Notes under the pieces: model-generated
Told to the model about the DNA's origin: nothing
The model's input: only the letters and a program-made list of their open reading frames with translations
Databases searched by the model: none
NCBI GenBank assembly: GCA_017511805.1
Contig: JAFWJA010000015.1
Coordinates: forward strand, 449,098-513,097
Source of the DNA: Bacilli bacterium
Lineage (GTDB): Bacteria > Bacillota_I > Bacilli_A > RF39 > UBA660
Direction of reading: 5' to 3'
DNA length: 64,000 nucleotides
Part shown: positions 17,768-26,119 of the stretch, piece by piece
How the letters are laid out: every line of letters starts with the position of its first letter
Position numbering within the stretch: the stretch's first letter is position 1
Translations under genes and position numbers: made by a program

Positions 17768-19244
17768 TATAGACCTCGTGAAGGTAATTTGAATCTTTAG
17801 CTAGACCTGGCATAGTTAATACATTACCCATATATAAAACTATATATCCTGCGCCATTATATACTTTTATATCAGTTATAGTCATTTCAAAATCTTTTGG
17901 ATAACCAAGTATATCTTTATTATCTGTTATTGAATATGGTGTTTTACAAACACATATTGGTAAACCTGGATGCATTTTATCTATAAGATTTATTTTATCT
18001 TTATCATAATTTATTTTTGATGCTCCAAATATATCTTTTATTTTATTTATTTTTTCTACTAAAGAATCATTTGAATTATATATTTCATATTTCTTTGAAT
18101 TAGTATCTAATTCTAGTAAAGTATTAGCTAAATCTAAGCATCCTTCCTCTCCATCAGAATACATTGTTGAAATGCATAATTTAACATTAAATTTATTTAA
18201 AAATTCTCTTAACTTATTTATTTCGTCTTCTGTATCTTCATCAAATTTATTCAATGATACTATTACATTATCATTAAATCTTTTCATATTATTTATATGA
18301 TATTCTAGGTTTTCTATTCCTTGATAATTAAGTGCTCGTAAAGTAACATTTATTATTACAACATCTGGATATAAATTACCTTTTCTACCTAATAAATCAT
18401 GGAATTTAATAGCACCTGTATCAGATCCAAAACCTGCCTCTGTTATTACATAATCACCTAATTTTTGTGCCATTTTTATTGATCTAATTGATGAACATCC
18501 GTAAGAAATATTCGCAAATGGTCCTGTATGAACTAATACTGGATTACCATATGCTGTATTAACTAAATTTGGTTTAAATGCATCTTCTAAAACATACATT
18601 AATGAATCTACTAGTTTTAAATCTTTTACATATATTTCTTTATTTTCTTTAGTATATCCTACTAAAATATTACCTAAGTTATTTCTTAGATCTTCTTTTG
18701 TTTCAGATAAACCTATAATAGACATTATTTCTGATGCAGGTGTTATATCAAATGATGTTTCTTTACCATTAATAACTACATTTCTTAATGATCTATCATT
18801 TACATCTAAGCATCTATTAAAAGTAATATTTTCTATACCTAATTCATTACCTTGAAATATATGATTATCTATAACTGCACATATCAAGTTATTCGCATAA
18901 GTTATTGCGTGAAAATCTCCTGTAAAGTTCATATTAATTTTGTTTTCTGGAACTATTACTGATTTTCCACCACCAACTGCTCCACCTTTTTTACCAAATA
19001 CTGGTCCCATAGATGGTTCTCTAAGTGATCCAACTGATTTATAACCTAACTTATTTAATGAATCTACTAAACCAATTACTGTAGTAGTTTTACCTTCACC
19101 ATATGGAGTTGGATTAATTGAAGTTACTAAAACTAGCTTACCTTTTTTATTGGTATAATCTATGTCTATTTTAGACATATAGTCTCCATATAATTCATAG
19201 TTTTTAATACCTAATTCACTAATAGTATCTATCATTTTTTTCAT
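17760..19244 (-). CDS. fhs: Formate-tetrahydrofolate ligase
   Basis: The enzyme makes 10-formyl-THF from formate, THF and ATP. Visible family signatures are TPYGEGKTTT (ATP loop), SLREPSMGPVFGKKGGA, FHAITYANNL and GNVLTMPGL near the C-terminus. I choose ATG 19244 (AAGAAGGTG six bases upstream) over an in-frame ATG at 19292. This gives 494 residues, clearly shorter than the usual 540-560. The ends look conserved, so the difference lies in internal loops and a missing C-terminal tail. A TGATATAAT box sits at 19261-19269, between the rhuM stop and this start, but would leave a leader of only about 10 bases. It overlaps tlyA downstream. Confidence 0.9.
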   Translation of the reverse strand: MKKMIDTISELGIKNYELYGDYMSKIDIDYTNKKGKLVLVTSINPTPYGEGKTTTVIGLVDSLNKLGYKSVGSLREPSMGPVFGKKGGAVGGGKSVIVPENKINMNFTGDFHAITYANNLICAVIDNHIFQGNELGIENITFNRCLDVNDRSLRNVVINGKETSFDITPASEIMSIIGLSETKEDLRNNLGNILVGYTKENKEIYVKDLKLVDSLMYVLEDAFKPNLVNTAYGNPVLVHTGPFANISYGCSSIRSIKMAQKLGDYVITEAGFGSDTGAIKFHDLLGRKGNLYPDVVIINVTLRALNYQGIENLEYHINNMKRFNDNVIVSLNKFDEDTEDEINKLREFLNKFNVKLCISTMYSDGEEGCLDLANTLLELDTNSKKYEIYNSNDSLVEKINKIKDIFGASKINYDKDKINLIDKMHPGLPICVCKTPYSITDNKDILGYPKDFEMTITDIKVYNGAGYIVLYMGNVLTMPGLAKDSNYLHEVYNG

Positions 19245-19272
19245 TTTCATCACCTTCTTAATTATATCAAAT

Positions 19273-20286
19273 TTATTCTTTATTGTTTTCAATTAATTTT
19301 ATTTCTTCTATAAATTTGTCAAAATCAGAAACATATAATTTATCTTGTTTCTTCATGTATTTATCATATTCTTCATAAGCTAATTTTTGGGCTACTTTTT
19401 GTGATATTTTTCCGGCATTATCTAAAATTTCTTTCCCATTAAAAGTCAAAAATGCATTTAATTTATCTATCCAATCATTCATAGTCATAGCATTATGATT
19501 TTCTGCTTGATATTCTGCATAGTCCAAATACATTGTTACTATTCTATTTAAATCTTTTAGTTCCTTTTCATTTAAATAATTCTTAGCAATATCTACATCA
19601 TATCTATATATCGGTCCATTTGGGGATTCTTTCCAATTTGTTAAACCCATATGTTCTTTTTTTGAATCTACTCTATTATATATTATTTCTGCAGCAGTAT
19701 TACCTGTAACTGCAAAATGTATTTTATTTTGGACTGTTTTAAAAAATTCTTTTGTTATTTTAGAATCTTTATCATAATCAACACTTGTTGAATATATATC
19801 AGTTATTTTTTGATAGAATCTTCGTTCACTGGAACGAATATTTCTAATTTTTTCTAATGTTCTTTCAAAATAATCTTCACCAAATATATAATTAGGATTT
19901 TTTAATCTTTCATCATCCATTACAACTCCAGTAATAAGATATTCTTTCAAAACTTTAGTTGCCCAAATTCTAAAATTAGTTGCCTTTTTAGAATTAACTC
20001 TATATCCAACAGCAATAATCATATCTAGATTATATATTTTAACTGGTTTTTTTGAATTAGCAGTGTCGGTTTTTCCGACGGTGTTAACTTCACTCAATTC
20101 ACCATCATTCAAAATATTATTAATATGATCAGTTATAGTACTTCTTGCTACTCCAAATAATTCCGCTATCAAATTTTGCGTTAACCAAATATCTTTATTA
20201 ATTAGTAAAACGTCAATTTTAACATCATTATTATCATCTTTATATATCAAAAAATCACGTGTCGTAACTTGCAAATCATCTTTCAT
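19273..20286 (-). CDS. RhuM-family protein
   Basis: The protein has 337 residues and matches the RhuM (virulence protein RhuM) family. The N-terminus is a helix-turn-helix-like block (IWLTQNLIAELFGVARSTIT). Then come YNLDMIIAVGYRVNSKKATNFRIWAT, TLEKIRNIRSSERRFYQKITDIY and GNTAAEIIYNRVDSKKEHMGL, all typical of the family. RhuM genes are often found beside restriction-modification systems or in mobile DNA; their biochemical role is unsettled. Here it is alone, with no restriction genes in the window, between spoVS (divergent) and fhs. GGGGATG precedes the ATG at 20286, and TGTTATAAT about 40 bases upstream is a plausible promoter. It was probably acquired by transfer, which is inference. Confidence 0.88.
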   Translation of the reverse strand: MKDDLQVTTRDFLIYKDDNNDVKIDVLLINKDIWLTQNLIAELFGVARSTITDHINNILNDGELSEVNTVGKTDTANSKKPVKIYNLDMIIAVGYRVNSKKATNFRIWATKVLKEYLITGVVMDDERLKNPNYIFGEDYFERTLEKIRNIRSSERRFYQKITDIYSTSVDYDKDSKITKEFFKTVQNKIHFAVTGNTAAEIIYNRVDSKKEHMGLTNWKESPNGPIYRYDVDIAKNYLNEKELKDLNRIVTMYLDYAEYQAENHNAMTMNDWIDKLNAFLTFNGKEILDNAGKISQKVAQKLAYEEYDKYMKKQDKLYVSDFDKFIEEIKLIENNKE

Positions 20287-20391
20287 TTTATCATCCCCTT
20301 TAAAAGTTTTTAAAACTGCTTTTATTATAACATTATTTAGTAATAAATAGAAATAAAAAGAATATATTTAATTAGAAAGAGAGGAATAATT

Positions 20392-20652
20392 ATGGAAACA
20401 ATAAAAGTGTCATCTAAATCAAATCCAAATTCAGTAGCTGGAGCACTAGCTAATTATCTAAGAGAAAAGGACTCTGTTGAAATGCAAGCAATTGGTGCTG
20501 GTGCATTAAATCAAGCTATTAAAGCTATTGCTATAGCAAGAGGTTTTGTTGCTCCTTCTGGTAAAAATCTAGTATGTATTCCAGCATTTGCTAATATATT
20601 AATAGATAATGAAGAAAAAACAGCAATTAAACTAATAATAGAGACTTTATAG
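20392..20652 (+). CDS. spoVS: Stage V sporulation protein S
   Basis: This 86-residue protein is almost entirely the SpoVS domain: KVSSKSNPNSVAGALANYLR, EMQAIGAGALNQAIKAIAIA, and GLVC-like ending NLVCIPAFANI. SpoVS is an Alba-like fold protein linked to sporulation and septation control in Bacillus, and homologues also occur in non-sporulating bacteria. AGAGAGGAATAATT precedes the ATG. Its stop lies inside a terminator hairpin, and its last six bases overlap the end of the convergent yolD-like gene. No other sporulation gene is visible here, so I do not infer spore formation. Confidence 0.93.
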   Translation: METIKVSSKSNPNSVAGALANYLREKDSVEMQAIGAGALNQAIKAIAIARGFVAPSGKNLVCIPAFANILIDNEEKTAIKLIIETL

Positions 20653-20662
20653 TCTCTTTTTT
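20640..20662 (+). terminator. Intrinsic terminator of spoVS
   Basis: AGAGACT (20640-20646) pairs with AGTCTCT (20651-20657) across TTAT, followed by T residues to 20662. The hairpin includes the spoVS stop codon and the 3' end of the convergent yolD-like gene. Confidence 0.85.
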
Positions 20663-20940
20663 ATTTCATCAATCATATCAAAATCAATAACACTATTTGA
20701 TACTCTTAATTTCTTATTGTTATAATCAATTGCTTTTAGTTCTCCAAAACTATTTATAACTTCAAAATTATAAAAATATGTTATTTCTACTCTATCCCCT
20801 TTATTTAATTTCTTTATTTTTTCTAATATAGTTTCCTTGTTACTAAATTTATTTTCATGTAATTCTTCTTCCCTTTTTAATGCATCTTTAAAACCACCTA
20901 ATGCATCAAAAGGCATAAATATTTTAGCTCTATTCTGCAT
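20647..20940 (-). CDS. YolD-like protein
   Basis: The protein has 97 residues of the YolD-like family: RAKIFMPFDALGGFKDALKR at the N-terminus, then a small beta domain with GDRVEITYFYNFEVI and a closing DFDMIDEIKKRL. YolD-like genes are regularly paired with UvrX/DinB-type polymerases and are thought to modulate them or the SOS response. Here the pairing is exact: its start overlaps the polymerase gene's end by 11 bases. The 3' end overlaps spoVS on the other strand. Confidence 0.88.
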   Translation of the reverse strand: MQNRAKIFMPFDALGGFKDALKREEELHENKFSNKETILEKIKKLNKGDRVEITYFYNFEVINSFGELKAIDYNNKKLRVSNSVIDFDMIDEIKKRL

Positions 20941-22177
20941 TGTGACCTCCTATATAAATATTTCTAGTTTTTTGAGTACCATTATTATCTAAACTAATAC
21001 ATCTAAGAATTGCATTTTTACCAAACTTATTCTTTATATTATTAATAGTATTTTCTATTTTTGTTTCATTTTCATTATCTGTTTTTTCAAATAAGTTTAA
21101 TTGTTCAAATCTCTTTTTATCTAAACCAGAAAAACATATACCTATTCTTCTTATTTTATATTCTTCCATTATTCTATAATCATATTCTTTTAAAACTAAC
21201 TCTAATATCTTTTTATAACTATTAGTTAAATCAGTAGTCATAGAAAAATGTACTCCACCAGTTTCTTCTCTAGTAAAACCAATAAATATAGATATATTAC
21301 TTGTATATAAATCTTTAGAAACTAATTCTAAAACTAAGTTATCTATCATTTCTGTTAATACCACTTTAGCTTCTTTATAATTATAATCTCTAAATAATAT
21401 TTGACTATTACTAATACTTTTAGATTTAACTTTATAACCTTTTACATCTTTTATAGTTGTTGGTTCTAATCCCCAAGCATGATCTATTAATATTTCAGCA
21501 TTTATTCCAAACTCTTTATATAAGATATTAGGATTACATTTTGTTACATCTTCCATGGTCTTTAAATGATGTTTATATAACCTGTTTTCTATACCTTTTC
21601 CTATTTGCCAAAAATCAGTTAATGGTCTATGATTCCATAACTTTTCTTTATATAATTCTTCATTTAAATATGCAATATGAGTTTCATTATGTTTAGATAA
21701 TATATCTAGTGCAATTTTTGCTAAATACATATTAGTACCTACACCTGCAGTAGCACATATTCCTGTTCTTTTATATACTTCATCTATTATCATTTTAGCT
21801 AAACTTATTTCATTTTTATTATACATTTTAAGATAATTAGTAACGTCTATAAATACTTCATCTATTGAATATACATACATATCATCTTTTGAAAAAAAGT
21901 CTAAATAAATACCATATATTCTAGCAGAATACTCTATATACTTTTTCATTCTGGGTTTAGCAACAATATATTTTACGTTTCTAGGAATATCATATATTCT
22001 ACATCTATTTTTAATACCTCTTTCTTTCATTTTTGGTGAAATAGCAAGACATATTGCCCCTTTACTTCTAGCAATATCTGCCACAACTAAATCAGTCTTA
22101 AATGGATCTAACCCTCTTTCAACACACTCAACTGACGCAAAAAAAGTTTTTAAATCAATACACATATAAGTCTTCAT
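20930..22177 (-). CDS. uvrX: Y-family DNA polymerase (UvrX-like)
   Basis: The protein has 415 residues with the Y-family polymerase signatures: MCIDLKTFFASVEC (first catalytic Asp), SIDEVFIDVT (second acidic pair), GVGTNMYLAKIA, and a thumb/little-finger region. QLNLFEK near the C-terminus matches the beta-clamp-binding pentapeptide. It copies damaged DNA with low fidelity. The gap between start and promoter holds a 14-base palindrome overlapping the promoter spacer, suggesting repression and SOS-like induction. It is paired with the overlapping yolD-like gene. I prefer UvrX (YqjW) over DinB because of that pairing. Confidence 0.9.
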   Translation of the reverse strand: MKTYMCIDLKTFFASVECVERGLDPFKTDLVVADIARSKGAICLAISPKMKERGIKNRCRIYDIPRNVKYIVAKPRMKKYIEYSARIYGIYLDFFSKDDMYVYSIDEVFIDVTNYLKMYNKNEISLAKMIIDEVYKRTGICATAGVGTNMYLAKIALDILSKHNETHIAYLNEELYKEKLWNHRPLTDFWQIGKGIENRLYKHHLKTMEDVTKCNPNILYKEFGINAEILIDHAWGLEPTTIKDVKGYKVKSKSISNSQILFRDYNYKEAKVVLTEMIDNLVLELVSKDLYTSNISIFIGFTREETGGVHFSMTTDLTNSYKKILELVLKEYDYRIMEEYKIRRIGICFSGLDKKRFEQLNLFEKTDNENETKIENTINNIKNKFGKNAILRCISLDNNGTQKTRNIYIGGHNAE

Positions 22178-22192
22178 AATATCACCAATTAC

Positions 22193-22213
22193 ATTATACC
22201 ATACATTTGTATG
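22193..22213 (-). promoter_or_regulatory. Promoter with overlapping palindromic operator of the uvrX-yolD unit
   Basis: The minus strand reads CATACAAATGTATG (22200-22213) followed by G and then TATAAT (22193-22198). CATAC and GTATG are inverted repeats around four bases and occupy the promoter spacer. It is not the classical GAAC-N4-GTTC LexA box of Bacillus but has the same overall size and layout. Confidence 0.5.
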
Positions 22214-22230
22214 TTTTAAATAAAAAAAGA

Positions 22231-22258
22231 AAAAAAAGAAATTATTTATTCTTTTTTT
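22231..22258 (-). terminator. Intrinsic terminator after the second GT2 gene
   Basis: AAAAAAAGAA (22231-22240) is complementary to TTCTTTTTTT (22249-22258) with an eight-base loop; the minus strand ends in a T run. It is AT-rich, so moderately strong. Confidence 0.55.
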
Positions 22259-22264
22259 ATTAAA

Positions 22265-23206
22265 TTACTTATATAAATCTAAAAACTCATTAAATGTAAT
22301 TACTGGTCTCATTATTCTAATATCTTCAAAAGTAGTATTAAAATGATTAAATTGATTTATATATATATCATCCGCTATTTCTTTATATTTACCTGACAAC
22401 TCTAAATATATATTTCTTAAATCATAAGAACGATTAATTAATTCACTAGCTATTTTGTTATCATAATATAAAATATAATAAAAATATACTGCATAGAAGA
22501 AACTAAAACTAAATTCCGCTACATTCTCAATATTTACATTATCATCTATTGCTTCTTTAGATACTTGTGTCATATTATCAATAAAACCAAGTAAACCTTC
22601 TGTATTATATTCCCTATTATTTTTTCTTGTAATTGATGTTTTATTATTCTTCCATACATAAACTGTATCATCTAAATAATCTATTTTTGGATTTCTTATT
22701 AATAATGATTTATTAAAATAATTATCTTCATTAGCATATGAATCATTAAATTTAACTTTACACTTATCAATAAACTCTCTTTTATACATTTTTCCATGAA
22801 GCCAAACATAATCATCAGAATGAAGATAATCTCCTTGATCTGTTTCTTCTATAAATGATGCGATTACCATATCCGAATCATTTTCTTTAATCTTATTGTA
22901 CATTAGTTTTAATGATATAGATGAATATAACTCATCATCAGCATCTAAAAAAACTACATATTCAGAATTAGATTTATCTAAACCTACTTGTCTTGCTACT
23001 CCTGGTCCACTATTCTTATCAATAGTTAGTTCCTTAATATTAATAAAAGTCTTAAACTTTTTTATAATATCTTTATAGTCTTTCTTTGAACCATCATTAC
23101 ATACATATACATTTAATTGTTGATCTATATTTTGTGAACATATTGATAATAAAGCTTTTTCAAGTGTTTTATGTGCATTATATGCAGGTATTATAATATC
23201 TATCAT
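22265..23206 (-). CDS. GT2-family glycosyltransferase (second of a pair)
   Basis: The protein has 313 residues with the GT-A fold signatures of family 2: DIIIPAYNAHKTLEKALLSI at the N-terminus, VCNDGS, NSGPGVARQVGLDKS, and FLDADDE as the DxD metal/sugar-nucleotide motif, then a W-HGKMYKREFI acceptor-side block. No membrane segment, so it is cytosolic. It is a clear paralogue of the gene at 23216-24109, nine bases upstream, and the two form a pair ended by a terminator. They follow the T7SS repeat-tail proteins. Glycosylation of those tails, or of a nearby surface glycan, is inference. Confidence 0.88.
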   Translation of the reverse strand: MIDIIIPAYNAHKTLEKALLSICSQNIDQQLNVYVCNDGSKKDYKDIIKKFKTFINIKELTIDKNSGPGVARQVGLDKSNSEYVVFLDADDELYSSISLKLMYNKIKENDSDMVIASFIEETDQGDYLHSDDYVWLHGKMYKREFIDKCKVKFNDSYANEDNYFNKSLLIRNPKIDYLDDTVYVWKNNKTSITRKNNREYNTEGLLGFIDNMTQVSKEAIDDNVNIENVAEFSFSFFYAVYFYYILYYDNKIASELINRSYDLRNIYLELSGKYKEIADDIYINQFNHFNTTFEDIRIMRPVITFNEFLDLYK

Positions 23207-23215
23207 AACTACCTC

Positions 23216-24109
23216 CTAATCTATTTTATCAATAAAATCATCAAATGTAATTGATGGTATTACTTGATAATCAAAATACTTATATATTTCTAATTTATCT
23301 TCATAATCTATATATAAAATATATTTTTTATACATTTTTTTCAAAAATGACATATCTTTAAAAATAAAATTATTTTCTTTTTCATCTAATAAATAATTAA
23401 AATAGCAATAACAAATAATATGCATTATTGACATTCCTACTTGATAATTATTAACATTATTTCTTTTTTCTATTTCTTTATATAACCAGTTCATACTATT
23501 TATATACAATTTTAGGCTTTCAATTGAATTATCAGTAGCTGTTATTGAACTACTATTATAATTATAAATATATATAACATCATCTATATAATTAATTCCT
23601 TTAGAAAGAGACATATATAATTGATTAAATGCATTATCTTCGTGACTACGAAATGAATTAAATGAAATTTTATTTTCATTAATAAAACTTCTTCTATACA
23701 TTTTTCCATGCATACACCCTTCATGATATACTTCTCTATTCATATTATATCTTTTTTCAAGCATTTTACCAAAAACCATATCATAATTATAAATAGAATT
23801 ATATAATTTTAAAACACTATCTGTATCATAAAAAGTATCATCTGAATCAATAAAAACAATATATTCATTAGAAGATTTATCTAATCCAAATTGTCTAGCT
23901 ACTCCTGGTCCACTATTCTTATCTAATTTATAATAATTAATATTTAAAAACTTTGAGAAAAATGATATAACATCATCATATGTTTCACTAGAACCATCAT
24001 CTATAATATAAATAATCAAATCTTCATTATTTTCTTGTTCTAAAATTGAATTTAATGTTTTGCAAATAGTTTTACTAGAATTATATACTGGAATTATTAT
24101 ATCTATCAT
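23216..24109 (-). CDS. GT2-family glycosyltransferase (first of a pair)
   Basis: The protein has 297 residues with the same arrangement as its paralogue: DIIIPVYNSSKTICKTLNSI, IDDGSSETYDD, NSGPGVARQFGLDKS and FIDSDDTFY (DxD). HGKMYRRSFINENKISF follows. AGGAGGTAATTAACATG gives a very good start. The ribosome site lies right behind the terminator hairpin of the repeat-tail gene 24161-24916, leaving no room for a separate promoter. Expression therefore probably relies on read-through from the esx operon. Confidence 0.88.
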   Translation of the reverse strand: MIDIIIPVYNSSKTICKTLNSILEQENNEDLIIYIIDDGSSETYDDVISFFSKFLNINYYKLDKNSGPGVARQFGLDKSSNEYIVFIDSDDTFYDTDSVLKLYNSIYNYDMVFGKMLEKRYNMNREVYHEGCMHGKMYRRSFINENKISFNSFRSHEDNAFNQLYMSLSKGINYIDDVIYIYNYNSSSITATDNSIESLKLYINSMNWLYKEIEKRNNVNNYQVGMSIMHIICYCYFNYLLDEKENNFIFKDMSFLKKMYKKYILYIDYEDKLEIYKYFDYQVIPSITFDDFIDKID

Positions 24110-24125
24110 GTTAATTACCTCCTGT

Positions 24126-24153
24126 TAAAAAACTAAACTATCAATAGTTTAGT
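24126..24153 (-). terminator. Intrinsic terminator or attenuator between the esx operon and the GT2 pair
   Basis: ACTAAACTA (24132-24140) pairs with TAGTTTAGT (24145-24153) and is followed by TTTTTT on the minus strand. The GT2 ribosome site begins only a few bases later. Confidence 0.85.
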
Positions 24154-24160
24154 TCTTATT

Positions 24161-24916
24161 TTATCTTCCACCATTAGATTTTGCAGATGCTGCAGCAGCC
24201 CTTTGTCTATAACCTTGAAATCTCGTATCAGTTTTTGTATTAATAGCTGATGGAGTTTGGAATCTTTTATCAGTTTGTATATTGATTGCTGATGGAGTAC
24301 TTGGTTTAGGTTTACCAGCTCCAGCATTTGCGCTTGTTGTAGATGGTTTAGGTTTACTAGCTCCAGCATTTGTGCTTGTTGTAGATGGTTTTGGTTTACT
24401 AGCTCCAGCATTTGTGCTTGTTGTTGAAGTAGGTTTTTTACCTGTATCGCCTGTGCCTGAACCTCCATTACCAGTTGATCCACCAGAACTAGAACCACCA
24501 GAAGAAACTGGTGTTGGTTGAACAGGTTCTGGTTTAACTATTGCTGCTCCTTTATTTGCAGACATGTAACCATTAATATCAACATTTGAAATATTCAAAT
24601 CATGATTTTTAAGATAATTTCTAGTATTTGACATTTGGAAAGAATACTTGTTATCTGGTAATGCTGCCTCTAAATTTTTAATATTCTCTAAATAATTAGT
24701 AAACCAATAATCCATAGAATCTCTTCTATGCATGATATTATCTAATATACTAACTGTTTTACTCCATGCATTAGATAAATAAGCATCACTAGATACTAAT
24801 GAACGTACCTTTTCAAATTCATCATAAGCACTTATCATATTAGTTGAATATTCATTAAAATTGCCTTCTTTTATAGAATTAAGGCCATTATAACTTAATT
24901 TAAATTCTGTATTCAT
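24161..24916 (-). CDS. T7SS-locus protein with Ser/Thr/Pro/Ala-rich repeat tail
   Basis: The protein has 251 residues. Residues 1-115 are helical and WXG-like in character (SNAWSKTVSILDNIM, YWFTNYLENIKNLE), without a signal peptide. A Gly/Ser linker follows, then about three 14-residue units (STTSTNAGASKPKP) and two PSAIN-TD-RFQ units, ending in RQRAAAASAKSNGG. The same tail occurs in the next upstream gene at nearly identical DNA sequence. It is probably a secreted substrate with an extended tail. No strong ribosome site (TAGGAGTG) is missing, so the ATG at 24916 stands. It is the last gene before the operon terminator, ahead of two glycosyltransferases. Confidence 0.65.
   Translation of the reverse strand: MNTEFKLSYNGLNSIKEGNFNEYSTNMISAYDEFEKVRSLVSSDAYLSNAWSKTVSILDNIMHRRDSMDYWFTNYLENIKNLEAALPDNKYSFQMSNTRNYLKNHDLNISNVDINGYMSANKGAAIVKPEPVQPTPVSSGGSSSGGSTGNGGSGTGDTGKKPTSTTSTNAGASKPKPSTTSTNAGASKPKPSTTSANAGAGKPKPSTPSAINIQTDKRFQTPSAINTKTDTRFQGYRQRAAAASAKSNGGR
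24230..24440 (-). repeat. Tandem 42-bp tail repeats, copy 1
   Basis: The 42-base unit encodes STTSTNAGASKPKP, about three copies at 24305-24430, with a second repeat family encoding PSAINTQTDKRFQ at 24230-24300. About 150 bases here differ from 25330-25490 at only about five positions. Confidence 0.8.
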
Positions 24917-24975
24917 ATATTCACACTCCTATTGCTTTATCATTTAGCAGTATTTGTTATTATTAATTATATTTT

Positions 24976-26115
24976 CTATTTTTGATATGATGGTCTCATA
25001 TCTTGTGCTGAACTACTTTTCCCTTGACTAGTTGTTGGTGCACTATTTACAAAATTACTCACAGTTCTAACAGCTTGCGATATTGGTCCACCATTAGAAC
25101 TTGAAGATGCTGCAGCAGCCCTTTGTCTTGGGCTTTGGAATCTCGTATCAGTTTGCGTATTAATAGCTGACGGAGTTTTTTGTGTTGTAGTTGTTGTTTC
25201 TGTAGATGTTGATGGGCTTTGGAATCTTTTATCAGTTTGCGTATTGATTGCTGATTTTGCTGGTTGGGGTTGAAATCTCTTATCAGTATTAACGTCTATT
25301 GCAGATGGGGTTTGGAATCTTTTATCAGTTTGCGTATTGATTGCTGATGGAGTACTTGGTTTAGGTTTACTAGCTCCAGCATTTGCGCTTGTTGTAGATG
25401 GTTTAGGTTTACTAGCTCCAGCATTTGCGCTTGTTGTAGATGGTTTTGGTTTATTAGCTCCAGCATTTGTGCTTGTTGTTGAAGTAGGTTTTGTTCCTGT
25501 ATCAGATGATTTACCTTTATTACCTTCATCAGTAAGAGTTTGTCCTTTTATCTTACTTATATCTTGTTCCTTTTGTTGTGGTTTAGGCCCTGATTTAGAA
25601 GATGTATCAATTGCTCCTAAAGATGCTCCTGCAATTTCTCTCTTACTTGCAGGACCAAAAGCAGTATTAATATCCCTTCTTGTAGAAGAAGCTAATCCAG
25701 AAATAGATCCCATTTTAGTACTTGATACAGATAAATTACCAAACGCATCATAACTCATATTATTTACTAAAGAATCTATTTTTTTAATTATTCCATTAAT
25801 TTCTTCTGCCATAGAAACAAGTGTATTATAATCTTGGGTATTTTTCATATTATCTTGTATTTCTTTAACTAATTTTGCATTAACTAATACTTCTAAAAAT
25901 ATTTTTAAATCTTCTATAGCTCTTTTTACTTCTTCTTCATTTGTTTTAAGTGCTTCAAGTAAAACAACTGATGATCTACTATTCCACATACTCTTTTGAC
26001 TAAGTGCATCATACATAGAATTATTTCTTGTATATTCTAATAATGCAATTGTTTTTTGAATTTCTTCTCTAACTAAATCTATATTAATTGATTCAAAATA
26101 CTTAGTATAATTCAT
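24976..26115 (-). CDS. T7SS-locus protein with longer Ser/Thr/Pro-rich repeat tail
   Basis: I choose ATG 26115 (behind AAAGGTGG) over an in-frame GTG at 26130, giving 379 residues. Residues 1-130 are helical, with SMWNSRSSVVLLEAL in the middle of a helical hairpin as in WXG-type proteins. A basic, Ser-rich middle follows. The tail holds three S-T-N-AGA-KPKP units and about four INTQTDKRFQ units, then RQRAAAASSSSNGG and a unique C-terminus. There is no signal peptide or membrane segment. The start overlaps the end of the upstream esx gene. It is probably a T7SS substrate. The near-identical tails of the two neighbours point to duplication or gene conversion. Confidence 0.65.
   Translation of the reverse strand: MNYTKYFESINIDLVREEIQKTIALLEYTRNNSMYDALSQKSMWNSRSSVVLLEALKTNEEEVKRAIEDLKIFLEVLVNAKLVKEIQDNMKNTQDYNTLVSMAEEINGIIKKIDSLVNNMSYDAFGNLSVSSTKMGSISGLASSTRRDINTAFGPASKREIAGASLGAIDTSSKSGPKPQQKEQDISKIKGQTLTDEGNKGKSSDTGTKPTSTTSTNAGANKPKPSTTSANAGASKPKPSTTSANAGASKPKPSTPSAINTQTDKRFQTPSAIDVNTDKRFQPQPAKSAINTQTDKRFQSPSTSTETTTTTQKTPSAINTQTDTRFQSPRQRAAAASSSSNGGPISQAVRTVSNFVNSAPTTSQGKSSSAQDMRPSYQK
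25190..25490 (-). repeat. Tandem tail repeats, copy 2
   Basis: Three 42-base units (25360-25485) and four shorter INTQTDKRFQ-coding units (25190-25350). The 25330-25490 part is almost identical to the tail of the downstream gene. Confidence 0.8.
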
Positions 26116-26119
26116 AAAA

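Noticed and set aside
20392-20652. Inferring a spore-forming organism from spoVS
   Set aside because: SpoVS homologues occur outside spore formers, and no other sporulation gene is seen.
24133-24498. Alternative minus-strand frame with QAQMLELVN repeats
   Set aside because: It is a frame shifted within the repeat tail of 24161-24916 and lacks a start signal; the tail frame is continuous with a real N-terminal domain. The same applies to 25296-25529.
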